Source: Oxyruncus cristatus (taxonomy: Eukaryota; Chordata; Aves; Passeriformes; Cotingidae). Taken from it: a stretch of 64,000 nucleotides of DNA. Below are positions 11,174 through 24,094 of the stretch, in pieces (position 1 is the stretch's first letter; the number at the start of each line of letters is the position of its first letter). Made by a program: the position numbers and the translations under genes. The DNA is taken from assembly GCA_013399855.1 (NCBI GenBank), contig VXAY01002457.1, positions 692,444-756,443 of the forward strand, read 5' to 3'. Below the pieces are notes generated by a model, which saw only the letters and a list, made by a program, of their open reading frames with translations, was not told the origin of the DNA and did not search any database.

Positions 11174-11680
11174 TGTAACAGACAACAGCTATAATTCATG
11201 TCAATAAATGGAACAAATGGATTATTGTAACCCCAGAAAAGAAGAAGACAAACGGACATAAAACAGACCACACGTCCCTATCTCTCCTAGATGTGAATTA
11301 TAGTTGAGCTGGGTCGGGTCAGCAGGATGCTTGTGCCCACCCACCTCTCTTGGATATGAATTATAGTTGAACTGGACCAGGTCCACAGGATGCTTGTGCG
11401 CCTTTCGCCAGGAAATGCATAGGCTTATAGTCTGTTGTAAAAATAACCCATGAGACTTAATTGTGAAAGAAAACATATGTTGAATACCTAAAAATAGCAA
11501 TGTAAAATGTTTATGCATGTGCTGTACTGAATATGTACAAATACCGGACACACACACTGTATTGGTGTGACAGGGTTAGGAGCAAGTTCTCCACCTGTGC
11601 ACCCAGCGTGCTGCTTGCTTCTATCATATGATAAACTACTATTCAAAAACCTATCTTAACTCGAGACTCTGTTTCTCACA
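11174..11680 (+). mobile_element. Probable solo LTR of an old endogenous retrovirus
   Basis: A 507-bp block starts with TG (TGTAACAG) and ends with CA (TTTCTCACA). It is flanked on both sides by GTCC (11170-11173 and 11681-11684), consistent with a 4-bp target-site duplication. Near the 3' end is a degenerate polyadenylation hexamer GATAAA (11630-11635) about 45 bases before the end, which fits an R/U5 boundary. No primer-binding site follows the 3' edge and no gag, pol or env frame is adjacent, so this would be a solo LTR left by recombination. The U3-like part holds a 63-bp tandem duplication. A 4-bp duplication fits gammaretrovirus-like (ERV1) elements, but the family is not identified. 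The 4-bp match could be chance, and the 5' edge is the weaker of the two. The open frame through the region on the minus strand (11222-11557) is not a recognisable protein. Confidence 0.5.
11273..11398. repeat. 63-bp imperfect tandem duplication (2 copies)
   Basis: Two adjacent copies share GAATTATAGTTGA and CAGGATGCTTGTG with an exact offset of 63 bases (for example GGATGC at 11325 and 11388). Because 63 is a multiple of three, the minus-strand frame stays open through both copies. The pair lies inside the probable LTR and resembles the duplicated enhancer units often found in retroviral U3 regions. Confidence 0.85.
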
Positions 11681-14600
11681 GTCCTTACCAACAAAGATAG
11701 GGAGTAGGTGGTTATGCCAATGGCAGTCACTGCAAAATCTACTGTTCCTCGGTTCTTGCACCAGGATCAGGGATTGCTGATACCGTCAAGAAGCCCACGA
11801 AAATATTTACCCTGGAAGGAGTTTAGCAGGAAATATTAAGGTGAACTTTAGTCAGTGAAGAAGCTACTGAAAACTCCAAAGTTAGCCTCAATAGAACTGG
11901 GGCCATCTTAAGAATTAATCTGTTTCTTAAGCTTACTTCCACAAAGCTTTACCTAATAACGTGCTTTGCTTCTCTTCCTTGTTGCCCCCAACTTTAGCTC
12001 TGTTACAGAACACAGGGGCAAGCTCTAATAAACAGAGACAATTCATACATAGATATATTTCCTTTCTTATGGAGCCTGACTCTCCTGTAATGGCTTTTAT
12101 GACTCATTTGGTCCTTTTTTAGTCCACCCACTTTTTGTTCCGTGTAACTGTCCTCCCTTCTAGACGCAAATCAGCTGGATGAGATTTAACACACAATAAA
12201 GTGGTTTGTGTTTATTGAAAGTATTTCAAGCAATACACAACAAACTGAAATTTTCAAGCTTAGGAACAGATGAGCAAAAAAGTCTTTATGATACTTATTG
12301 GTAAAGGAGTAGGAACTGCCCTTGACAATTTACAATATGATTTCATGGAAGATTAGGAAAAGTCTCTCTCTTAAGGTAGCCACAGTATCTGAAGTCATCA
12401 CACCCTCTATAAAGTTAACGCAGATATAACAGTTATAATAATGTTATTATTATCGCTCTGTAGTGATGGTGATGATTTACTTAACAGATTATTCAATTTA
12501 ATTATCCTAACAATACAGCATAAAAATAGGAAATTTGCTTCCTTGTGCCAAAAGGAAACCAAAATGGAGAGAGTGTATGTCTTATCCTCCACAAAATAAT
12601 CATGATCTCAGTTAATAAATCTGTGATGTCATCTTGAGTACCACAATAATGATTTCCTCACTGAATTATCCATCATCTTGAAAGAGAAAATAATAATTAC
12701 TTTTCTTGGCTTTTGTTTTGAAGCAAACAATAGTGGGTTTCCATTACAAAATAAAGAGGACCTTCCCATTGAATATGAATCATGGTCATTGGAGGGGGTC
12801 TTAAAAAATGATTCTTATCTTCTAATACCTGGGGGAAAGTGAGATGGCTACTACTGTTTTCACGCAGAATAAATGCAGGTTTACTTCACCTTCTAGTTGA
12901 AGTGGTGCATGGATAAGTGCAACAAGTATTTGTTAACATGCAGTACTATTAAAGCCAGAGTGCCTTCTAAACACTAATACATATCCCTTGATAAAAAGCA
13001 GATTTTTATCAACAGTAATAGTATCTCCTGTAAGTTCAGAGACAAAATAGATAATGTACTGCAGTCTAGGAAGAATTTGAGTTTACACCAGATAGATAAG
13101 CAATTTGGCACAAATTTGAACTACTCTTTTGTCCGAGTTTCAAATTATTTTCTTCACTTTGGATGCTTATTAGTAACTCATAACCGCTTTCCAAAATGAG
13201 TTTTCCACACAGTGTTTTTTCCACCAAATAAATCCAAAGCTGTATTAATTTGTATACTTCTCTGCTACTGTCAGAAAATTATTTAAGCATTTCGAGTTAT
13301 ATCAGCATCGTGGCATTTCAAAAGTTATCCAAAAGGTGTACTACAATAGACTGTCATTCAGTCTTTAATTAAAATGCTAAACAAGGTAATTTTTTCACTA
13401 GCATACCAATGCACAAACTTTTAATGCAAATGTTCCCAAGCTCTATAACCATCAGCTGCTCTTAGTTCCACGTTATTTCAAAGAGCCTTATACAGAACCA
13501 AGAAACCTGTGAAAATTGCCAGTTACTGGCAAGCAGGGTACAAGAGATTAACAAATTGGCGTGGGCTAAGTTGGACAATAAATAGATCACTTTTATTGCA
13601 CTCACTGTGCACTCACCTTGACTCACTAGACATCTCAAGAAACAAGATACATAAATCTATTTTACTCCTTTCAACGAGGCTTTCATCGCTTACAGAGGAC
13701 AGTCTGAGACAGTTTCTTTACTGTGTGCACATGCTGTGTGTTCACATGGGCTGTGTAACACCATCTAATCTGGAACAACCCTGATATTCACTTGTTTGAC
13801 CTTCTACAGGCCACCTAAACATACGGATTTCCCATGTAGCAGACACTGCACAGTCAAGAGCAGTGCCTTCTCTGGGGGTATTTCAGTAAGAAGCAATAAG
13901 GACTAGTCAGCTTATGGCATGAATCCTTAGCAAGTGGTCTCTTTCAGTCTGAGCATTACCTGATTAGGTCAAGTAATATTGAAGGGAAAAAAATTGAGGA
14001 TTACATTAATGAAGTAATTGTGTATCCCAAAAACTCATGCTATGAAAATAATTTCTGGGGAGATGACTTACTGGATAATTGTGCAAGGGCTGTGATTTTA
14101 TCCTTCATATAGCCAGTCTAAATATAAAGGAGACCAGTAAGAGCTAAAAGGTTGTCAATAGCTCCTATGAAGTGAATTGGGCAAGAAGGAGGAGCTCTGT
14201 AAAAACAGGGTGGTTCTCCCGCTCCATCATCTTCATGGACAGAGGAGTTCTAGTCCTTAAAACTGCCAATCTACCTTTTTTTTGAGTATCATTTTCATTA
14301 CTGTTCCAAAACATAATATGAAAATAGGGAGTTCTGTCTCTTCCCTCTTGTAGATTTTATTTATCACAAAATTAGATGGTTTTGTTTCCATGGCACCTAC
14401 CAAGTAATTAGATAATAACGTTCTCATATTTGCCACAGTGAAATGCATGGATGGCATAAGCATTCTCTTCAGAGAGAGTACATTCTGAGAGTAAAAGCAG
14501 CAATGTTCAAACACGCTGAGAAGGAGTAGGAAGGAGATCATTTGCATTTATTATTCTTCAAGTGAAATTAAAACTAGCAAACACAGCAAAGGCAGTCAGC

Positions 14601-15299
14601 TCAGTGTCATTAGGAAATACCTGGCAAATGAAGAAAGATGCAAACATACTTATTCCCATTATGCTCTAATCAAACTGTTGAGATGGGGAGCTCTGCCCAC
14701 ATGGAAGAGGATAAAGACATTAAAAACCTGTTTTATCCTGGGCCTTTCCTATGTGGCATTATTGGTATTTTTTTGCAAATAGCCATCACATTTTAGCACC
14801 AGTCTGGGTGCCAGCTCGGCACTCTTTTACCTTTATTTCCACAGTGGTATTTCTGCAAAGATATTATCATTGAGGCGCATTTCATTAGCATGAAGATACC
14901 TAGATTTTTTTTTTTTTTTAGATTTGGAATAGTGTGTGTGCTGCTTGAGTTTAGTGGGTTTTTAACAGTTTGACACTGAGATATATCTTCTATCTAATGG
15001 AAACAAAATAACTGTTGTTCTCCAGCTCAAAATGCTGGAGGCAAACACAGAGAACTTTTCTGGTTCTAACACCACTTAGGGTTTCATTAGGTGGCTCTCA
15101 AGATACCCACCAGTTCTTAAGGAGCACGATGTTAAGACTATGGGAATCGAACTTGCAGCTGAAGAAAGGAAAGCGCTGGCAAGTCCCTGGCTACCTGCAG
15201 ATATCATTGTTAGTCTTCTCTGTATTTCTTTGTACTCTATTAGCTGTTTAAAAAAACACAGGAAAATTACCCTCAAGCTAAACAGGAGGCTTAAATGAG

Positions 15300-15445
15300 G
15301 TGTAAACCCAGGTTGGTAATGTAATTTTCAGTAAGCTGTTGGCCAGGCTGACAATAATTAAATTATGCCACTGGTTTCCATTGGGAAACACATTGAGTAA
15401 GATTATACAAAGAAAATAAATTAATAAAGCTCTTAGGGCTTGAAT
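15300..15445. promoter_or_regulatory. Candidate homeodomain-rich element
   Basis: The block includes an NFI-like half-site TTGGCCAGG near 15340, then TAATTA (15355-15360) directly followed by AAATTATG, and later AAATTAATAAAG. It is free of microsatellite sequence. It may be a regulatory element, but this is no more than motif texture. Confidence 0.22.
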
Positions 15446-17813
15446 GTGTCCTTTGCATGAACAAAAGCAACCTGTTTTGTTTTGTTTATTCTTATGTTCA
15501 TACAGTATTTAATACTGGGACTAACAAGAATTGATGAATCTTGTCTTGCTTTTCGCAGGCTGAGTTATGGGAAGTGACATGACTGAGAGTTACACTCGTT
15601 TTATGTGGCCAACAGGCTTTATGGAGGATGTCATAACCTATTTTACTCACATCTCTGTAATATGACTGTAAACAAATACTAGTTATGAATATATTCACAG
15701 TGAGGAAAATTTGTATAGAGTCCATGAGGGAAGGCTTATTGATTCTTGCTAGAGCTGAAAGAGAGTAGCAAGTCTGGTAAATAAATCGGGAATCCATTGT
15801 ACCAGTGCATTGCTGCCAGAAGTACTTGCTTGAATTTTACCTTTTTTTTTTTTTCTGAGTAGTATGATTATTGCCATCAAGATATTTATCTCACTGCTTA
15901 AGCAGTGCTTTCCACTCCTTCACCCTTAGGAACAGCTGCAGAGTCCCCAGGTGGGGCCTCTTTCTTCTGACCAGGAAAGAGGCAGAGAACAGAGGTCTAC
16001 AACTCTGAGCACATTTTCTGGGAGTGGGAAGTGGTGGTACCAGAAGCAAGAATGGGAAGGAATTTCTTCCATCATTCCAGAGTCTTCCTTCTGTTCTACT
16101 CACTAAAGCAGCCAAAACCAAGGCATAAAGAGTAGCCACCTCTTGCCCTGTCTTACAAAGCTGTCTGTCTGTCCTTCACTGGTCTGTCCTTCAAAGGTCT
16201 CCCTGTGTCCCAAGTCCTTCTTCTTTCTAATTTTCTGCTCTGATACCTTAAGAATTTTCTCTCTGTCTCAGTCTCATATGTTTTCTTGTGCTGTAAGGAC
16301 ACAAAAATAATTAAAAAAATAAGTTAGGAGCTTAAGTCTTATGTTCTCAATTTTTTTTAGGAATTATTGCTTTTGTAAGTGTAATTCAAAACTCTTGTTC
16401 CCAGGTGGCCTTGGAAAGCCTGAGAAGATTGTTTTCTTTCCTTGATGCAATATTACTATTTTCTAAACTGTCTCAAACCATGGGGTATGGCCCTTGATTC
16501 AGCTCTAATATATTTTACCTAGCACCCAGAGTCAGAACTGTCAGCAGCAGTCAGAAAGCTGCTTTGGCATTTCCTACTGACATCTTCATCCTTTGTACAC
16601 TTGCCAGCTTAGACCAGTCCCCTTGCACGCTAACTTTTATCTTTTTTCCACTTTGCAGTAAAGATTTTTCTCATTTTTTTTGCTCCTGCCCATACTGCTC
16701 TTCCCTCAAGGGCTACCTGTTCCATGCTACCCCTTCACCCAGAGTATTCACTGGATTTCTCATCTAGTTCTTCAGACCTTTTTGCCCAGTGAATCAGCCT
16801 GCATACTCTTTATAGTAATTATGTACTACCTGTCACCTAGATGCTTTTGTGAATAGCTTAGTATTTCCTGTATCATCTCAGGTCCTCCTGCTCAAACATT
16901 CTGCTCACTGCAAACTCCTCTGGACTCTGCTGAGGAAACCCAAACCCTTCAGCTCTTCTCACTGACACACCTCAGTGCCTGACCCAAACTCTTCTCGCTG
17001 AGGTAAACCATAGCTTCCTGCCAAACTGAGAATATTACTAATTGTTTCCCTCACATTATCTCAAATATTTTGGAGATCATCCTGCATGTAGAGGAGAAAT
17101 AATCAAGCCTAGGGACAGTGTTAAAAATGGAGGAAACAATAAGTGCTGAAGAGACTTTAAACGTATAGTTCAAGAACTGGATGGAATTAATTCTACTGAA
17201 TGGTATTTAACGGCCTCTGGAACACTTCTCCACCAAACTGTTTCTCAGCAGAGCTGGCCTGTATCAGGGAGTCATGACAGAATGTGCTTTGAACACTATA
17301 AACAACCACAACACGTTGTGGGAATACCACCTATGTAGTGAAGACAAACTGACTGCACCTATTAAAATAACGAGATGTTATTAGAGTTCCAAGAAATGTA
17401 TGAAATCCAATCATCGGAGCACTTGCATAATTAACACCAGTATTCATCAGGCAGTTGAGTGCTGTAATCCACTGCTAAATGGTGCCACCGGGGCTGTGCC
17501 CGTAAGAAGCTTGTCTCTGGGGCACGGTTGGGATCACAGGCTGTGCTGATTGCGGCGTTGATAGTCACGTCAGGTGAACTAATTGGGGCTCCTGGAAACC
17601 CAGGGAACTCAGGTGAAAGCAATAACATCGGGGCAAGTCCAGCTGAGCCACACCTTGCACAGAGTGACTGCCGTTGTAGTCTTTGCTCTCTGTTGTGTAA
17701 AATCTCCTCTCCAGAGGTGTCAAAACAGTCTTGTTCTGTTATTTGAAACCTTGATACTTTGCAAAGTAACCCTCAATCCCGCGAGAAAGGGTCCTCTACC
17801 TCTCTACCTTGCC

Positions 17814-17831
17814 TTTTTTTTTTTTTTTTTT
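17814..17831 (+). repeat. T18 run
   Basis: Eighteen consecutive T, just left of a locally GC-rich stretch (about 17880-18000). Confidence 0.95.
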
Positions 17832-19185
17832 AAATGTTCCAGCATTTGAGGTGTGATTTGAGGAGCATTACAGAGGACAGGTAAGGTGCCGGCTGCTGAG
17901 CTGCAGCCGTTCTTGGCTGCGTGCTGGCCCCCTCGGGGGGACACACTTCCAGCCTCTGCGGGGGGGATCTGTACCGGTGTTCTCCTTGCAATTCTCCTCC
18001 AAAGAAGGGCAGCCGTGCTGAGAATTAGGTGGTAACTAGAGGCAAATGGAGAACGAAAACACACTGTGAAATAAGGAAACTGGAAGTAAAGTTGCTGTCA
18101 CGAAGAGGAGAGAGAGTTCCTATTCCTTCCTTCACCACCTGGGTGTGTGATCACTTTATCTGAACAAGCTTGTTGATTACCTTTACTGAGCATGAGTGAG
18201 TTGAGTGAGGAGGACAGGAGGTGCAAAAGAAAGGGCTGTGATGGCTGGAAACAAAAGAAGGAAGCAAGGTGTAGGAGGCTGGGAGAGAGTAGGACATCCA
18301 CCTCTTGGAGGTAGAGGGCTTTTAGACTCTGACACGCATTTCAGCGGTGAAATGCAGCATCCCCTCCAGAAAATATGGGTCACGTTGTCAGGAAGAAGAA
18401 AAGGCAGGTTGTTCTGGGGTCCAGAGGAGTGTTTGGGCTGGGATCAGTGACTGGGCACAGTCACTGCACGGCTGCAGTGCAGCTCAGTTTGGTGCCAAAG
18501 GTAGGAGCTTCTGCTTTAATGCAGCTCCCAAGGGTGACGCACGACGCTCCTTGAGGGTCTTCCATGTGGAGACACAGGATTAAAACTGGTTTCTCAGAAC
18601 ATATATGTAGGTAGTCCTAAGATGTTTTGAACCCCGCTGTTGACAGAGCTGTGATCTTGTTTTTTGACAATTCAAGCCAGGCAAGATCTTAACTCGAGAT
18701 TCTGATCCATACGTAGCATACAGAAGGAATAATGACTTACCTCAGTTTTTGCCAGTAGTAAGAAGCTTTAGGGGGCACTGAAAAAGCAAGTAGCAAATGA
18801 AATATCCTATCTGAGCTGTCTGCAGTGAGAATTTGACAAATGAGATCACTGTTTCCTTTATAACATGAAAAACAACAAGTATTTAGATAAAGCTTCAACT
18901 TCAGTGCTGATGGCTCGAATCTGGTTGTAGTTACTGTCTTGTTTCCATTCAGCTTCTCAGATGGATGGCTACATATGTGCCATATGTTTTCTTTTTCCAG
19001 TCTGAATATATAAGAAAGTACAAAAACGTGGTATGCTGTCAGAGACAAATAGGATACCCAGAATGGGCCAAATGAGGAGTTTCTGGCATTTGACATCTTA
19101 GGCTGTATTTGGAATGTAGCTGCCAGTTCAGAGTTGGTTTGCTGCTAAACTGTAAAACGTGTGATTGGGCCAGGTTTCCAACCTG

Positions 19186-19620
19186 TCATAGAACGGTTTG
19201 GGTTGGAGGAGGCCTCAAAGATCACCTTGTTCCTATTCCCCTGCCAGGGGCAGGGACACCTTGCGCTGGTCCAGGCTGCTCCAAGCCCCATCCAACTTGG
19301 CCTTGGACACTTCCAGGGATGGGGCAGCCGCAGCTTCCCTGGGCAACCTGTGCCAGGGCCTCACCACCCTCACAGGAAGAATATCTTCCTAACATCTAGT
19401 TTAAACTTCCCCTCTTTCAGCTTAAGGCTGTTCCCCCTTGTACTGTCATTACATGTTCTTGTAAAAAGTCCCTCCCATTTTTCCTGTAGGCTCCCTTTAA
19501 GTACTGGCAGGCTGCTCTAGGGTTTCCACAGAGCCTTCTCTTCTCTAGGCTGAACAACCCCAGCTCTCTCAGCCTGTCCTCATACAGGAGGTGCTCCAGC
19601 CCCCTGATCATCTTCACAAC
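19186..19620 (-). mobile_element. CR1 LINE, 5'-truncated copy
   Basis: This is a fragment of the avian CR1 non-LTR retrotransposon lying on the minus strand. It begins on the plus strand with the reverse complement of the CR1 3' tail (the TCATAGAA unit followed by GGTTTGGGTTGGA). It then runs through the blocks that encode the C-terminal end of the reverse-transcriptase protein. A minus-strand reading frame over 19417-19686 includes the familiar stretches around [20 protein letters not shown]. That frame shifts and stops before the normal end, so no functional protein is made. The copy covers only a few hundred bases of a multi-kilobase element, as is usual for CR1, which truncates at the 5' end. 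The left edge is sharp. The right edge (about 19618-19622) is judged from where resemblance to the family fades. I see no target-site duplication, as expected for CR1. Confidence 0.93.
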
Positions 19621-19934
19621 TTTAAATTTCACAGTATCAAAAGAGCCAGACTGATTTATGCCAAAGTGTGTCACACTTTCATACAATTAGATTGCACGGA
19701 TGGCCAAATTTTCCTTTCTGTCTGGGTTGGTTGGGAAAAGGTGACGTTTAAATACATACAAAATTGCAGGCCTGAGATAGTGTCATTATGAAAGACATCG
19801 TGAAAAATTCAGGCTCATACGAGAAGTCAAGTGAAGCGACACCAGAGTAAACATTGCCCAGCAGTGAGAGCATTTATGTGACTTTACCATTCGATTTAAA
19901 ACTCATGTTCTACAGCTCTCCAGAAATTATACTT

Positions 19935-20000
19935 GTATTATATATATGTATATATTTGTATATACACAAAGTATATAAAATATACTTTTATCTTATATAA
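19935..20000. repeat. AT-rich microsatellite
   Basis: Interrupted TATATATGTATATA and GTATATA units, about 300 bases to the right of the minus-strand CR1 copy. Confidence 0.85.
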
Positions 20001-21819
20001 GTAGGGTATGACCAGACCACCCAGCAGGTCATTTATTTACTGACTGGTTTACTAAACCTCCAAGTTGGGGAAACCTTGAAATATGTCTAATGAAAAATAA
20101 AACTGTCAAGTTCCGCTGTAAATTTATCAGTCATCGGGGCTTCAAATTTACCAAGTTTTGGAGTAGTTTTGTTTTAGTTTTTCTGATTTTTGGGACATAC
20201 TGAGCTGCCATCTCAATACAAATGTATGATTCCGGGTGGTATCTGCGTTTGGATGCGTTGCTGTCTGCCTATGGAGTGATCTGTCCATGCCACAGTATTC
20301 ATGAGCACTATACCTGCACTACTTCAGTTTGGAAGTGTTTTCCTAACAACTTGAATTAATCAAAATGTTGCTAAGTAACGCTCCCCTATCTAATCTAATG
20401 ACTCATTCATGTTACTTTAAACACTCGCCATGTAATCAAACTACCTAATAGAGGTATAATTAAGTATAATTGTATACATTAACTGCAATTTGTCTGATTT
20501 GTGCTGTCTACCCTACCTTTTGTTGGGGGAGCTTAGAACTGGTTTTGTTCCAGGGAAGTCCAATTTTTTGCAGCTTCTAAAGCTGTCTAAGTCAGTTTTA
20601 GGCTTATTTCTAGGTTTAGAGAAGTCTGTCAAAGATCAGAAAGTAGTTGGTGAACTCCTCTCATTTTTCTCAAGAATTGGTTTTCTCTACTCCTACCAAT
20701 TTGTAGTTGTGTTTTTGCTACTAAGATATGTGACACCAGGTTCAGGAAGACTTTAAGAAGCAAACCTGAATACTAATGATACCATCTAATCCAAAAAGAT
20801 CTCTGAGGAGGGGTGGACAAATACAGCTGAAGATTTGCTGAAGGAAATAACTGAGTTGTTCATCCCATGAAGGTTTGCAACGTTTTGCAGTGAGAGAGTC
20901 ATGACAAATTTCATATTTGTTTGTTTTTTCATTTGAAAACTAGATCTGAAGTTAATGTCTTTGCATGTTTAGACCAAGGGTCTGCCTTTTCTCTGAAGCA
21001 GAAGCATGGTCTCTATGGATTTTATATTCCATTTTAAACCCATCTGTGTATGCTGCCTTACTGCATCTTAACCGTGTTACATTGTATTTAAACTTTCAAA
21101 TTAGCAACAAGGAAGAGGTTAATGTCTGGCAGATGGTGGGGGTAAAAAGAAACTGGATTACAGAGCATGCTAAGTGAAAAGGTGGTGTACACCTTTGTAA
21201 AGAACGCCAGCATAACTGGTCTTCCCTGTTGTGCGGATTCTACTTCCCCTGCAATCTACATTTCTTTGTTTTCTGAAACTACCTTAACTTTGCAATTAAA
21301 GGAAAGCTAGACTAAATAAATATCAATTTTCATACTGTTTTTATCCAACTTTCCTTTTTTTTTTTTTTGAATTTAACATGTCAGTCATTTAATTTATTTT
21401 CCCTTGCTCTTTCCTTGTTAGCTGAGGGGTGAATGTAGCTTTCTGTGTTTCTCGCCTTGGGTTTTATGATGCACTGAGGAAAAGCCCATCTGTGATTTGC
21501 AGTTTATGGTGCAAGAGGAGGGAGAGGCAATTTGATGTTCTGCATGCCTTGACTTTTAAAATGGATGGAGATGGATTCAGGGACCAAGCAATCCCTTTCC
21601 CTTCATGTTTTATGTCATTCAGTTGTTTTACATTACGTGCATAAACCTTTGTTCACAAAGTTTATAAGTGGTTAATTATTTACACAAATTTTTGCTGATG
21701 TAATGTTTTACTGTGTGTTGTTTATGTTAAAAAAAATTACAGAAATATTTAATTTGTGTATTTTCTTACTGTAATTTGTTTTCTTAAGTTTTGTCATTTT
21801 GCAAGGCTGAATAGTTTGG

Positions 21820-22150
21820 AAATGGTTAAGTTTCAGCATTCCAGGAAATGGCTCAAGCCATGACTTTTAGCATGAAGCCCATTCATAATTGCAAACACTT
21901 CAGTTTCTCTATAAATAACCACTGATGTGGAATTATTATGTATTTTCTGAGACCAGAAAGGACGGACTCATCTGCTGTTGATTATCATGTTACCACATGT
22001 TAATGACGCCTGGAAAAGATTTTGTTCTTTTCCATTTTGTGTTGGTGGAGAAGCTAGCTAGTTCTGCTTCATTTCAGCAAACTGGGCTGATGCCCAGACA
22101 ACTATTATTAGTAGCTGCCTTGCCACAATTTATACCAAATAGCAAAAATT
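21820..22150. promoter_or_regulatory. Candidate regulatory block with MEF2-type site
   Basis: The stretch has balanced composition and contains CTATAAATAA (21909-21918), an exact match to the MEF2 consensus. There is an ATTA-rich patch (GGAATTATTATG) just downstream. The small palindrome CTTTG-TTCA-CAAAG lies at 21647-21660, upstream. It has no reading frame and no repeat signature. Regulatory function is inferred from motif content only. Confidence 0.25.
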
Positions 22151-24060
22151 CATGATTATCAGGATGAGCTGTGTTTATGTTTCATTTCCTTTGTAGCTAT
22201 GCCATATTCATGACATCTCCATTTTCATAGTTTCTCTTGTTTTTGTTGGGTATTTCCATCAATTAGAAAATAGCCTTATATTTTCAACTCCAGTCTTGGC
22301 TGTAAGACACAACCATATGAGGAAAATCTATTGTAATACGTAGGGGAGGAAAACACAAATAAAGCACTTCAGTTGTGATTCAGTTCCATTTTGCTGAAGT
22401 AAATCTGCACAAACAGGAGGACCACCTACCTTATACCCACCTACTTTGTGATTGTTGCCTTTTTAAGGAACAGTTGTATTTCAGCACCACCTATAGGTAT
22501 TTAAAGGAAATCTATTAGATCTGTGACACAATTCACAGATGAACTCTGTATTTATGGGAAATGAGACTATTTGTAACTGTTATATAGCTGCTGTTACAAA
22601 CATTTTGAATCTTCAATCTTGGTTGAAAACGTAATAATACGCTTTATAAGATGTATGGAATATCATACATTATAAGATCACATGTTAATTTGTGTTATTG
22701 AAGAAATATGTAGTATGAGACTGCATGATCAGAGAGCAGGACAGAAACCATGATGAGATGCAGTTTTCATGAGCAGTGCAAGTTTTGCCCAGTTTTGTGC
22801 AACTAAGGGGGCTGGGAGACAAATAGAAGTCTTTTAATGGTGTAAAATTTCCTCCTTATTCGTATGTGGATATTTTGTACTTTAGGATGTGTTTTTACTA
22901 ATTAAAAAACACAGAATCTCTCTTCACCCTTAAACTTACGCAAACGTGGTTGAAATATCTAAGTACCTGGTGCATTTTGGATCAAGTGTCTCCTTTATAT
23001 GGAATTATTCATATTTTGGCATTGGGAAGGAGCGATACAATTATTGGCTTTTTTAAGGAGCAAGATGTGAGAATTCAGGTTGCGTAGGTCTCCCAGAGAA
23101 AATATCTCAAAAATAACAAATGCATGAGATGTTTGAAAACAAAGTGTCCTGGTATGTCAGTGCCCACTGAATTTCATTTTAATATTTTGTGCAGTACCTC
23201 GAATTTGCATGCAGTTTAAACAAGGGGGGTTGTTTGGATTTAGGGGGTTTTGTTGGGTTTTCTTCTTTTTTTTTTTTTTAATTGTAAGTTAGAATATCTC
23301 AGATAAGCTGTACAAAACATATGCCGAAACCTGAAGCCTTAAAATACGTTACTAGGTCTAAGGTAAAAACTGCTCAACTGAATTAAATGTTGTATTTTCC
23401 TGGAAGTGAGAACACCTGATTAGGTGGAAAAAGTGACAAATATCTGAGATTTGCTTGAGTGAATTTTTAGAAGTTAATCTGTTCTGCAGATTAAATATTG
23501 CTGCAGAAATTCAATAACATGATATAGGTTATACAGACTGGCTCTTCAGAATCGTTGACCCTTTCACCGGATTTATTTGAAAGGAAGAAAACATTTTAGG
23601 GGCTCTCCTGAAACCGCCCAGGTTTTCCATGCTGGTGAAAGTACTACTGGATTCACATTCATCCAGCAGTCATTGCTGCACTGCAAGGGTTTAAATACAC
23701 CCTAAATATGCGAGATGGACGCTGTGTGCCAAATACAGCTCAGTAATTCCTCCTGCACAGCACTCAGAAATCCTGCACTCCAGCCCGTTTAAGGCAGTTC
23801 CTTGTCTCTACATAAATAAGTAGTGCCAGGCAGAGGAGGGTAGAAAGACACTGTCAGTCCCTCTGTGGACACAAGGCCAGAGAGAGTGGGGCTTTTCCTC
23901 TTTTTCTTGTCAACAGTGGAAAAAAAGTAATCAATGAAGGGCAAGCAGTTCTGCCTTTATGGAGGGAACACTTGTGGCATGAGCTGTAACTTTATCTCAT
24001 ATTTTACAAAGGAAAAGCTTCTCGCTGTGTCTGAACAGTTTCTCTGTGTACCTGGCTAAT

Positions 24061-24094
24061 TTAGTTTATAAAGTGGAGTTTAGTTTATAAAGTG
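24061..24094. repeat. Short tandem duplication, 19-bp period
   Basis: TTAGTTTATAAAGTG occurs at 24061-24075 and 24080-24094. It is a two-copy local duplication. Confidence 0.85.

Larger units (their letters stand above)
11685..19185. other. Noncoding stretch, no gene seen
   Basis: This is unique DNA between the probable solo LTR and the first CR1 copy. It includes T runs at 14905-14919 and 15842-15854. A modestly GC-richer zone runs from about 17440 to 18560, with G and C runs near 17927-17968. A minus-strand frame of 119 codons (18737-19096) ends at a consensus-like donor; see findings. Other frames are short and unrecognised. Confidence 0.6.

Noticed and set aside
15120..15170. Possible tRNA on the minus strand because GTTCGATTCC (a B-box match) is present
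   Set aside because: The flanking bases do not pair into a T-arm, no A-box is found at the right distance, and no cloverleaf can be drawn.
17528..17746. Apparent collagen-like GAPGNPGNSGES stretch on the plus strand and an FPGFPGAP stretch on the minus strand
   Set aside because: Only about four Gly-X-Y triplets occur, the frame does not continue as collagen, and the two strands mirror one another through a short GGAAACCCAGGGAA sequence.
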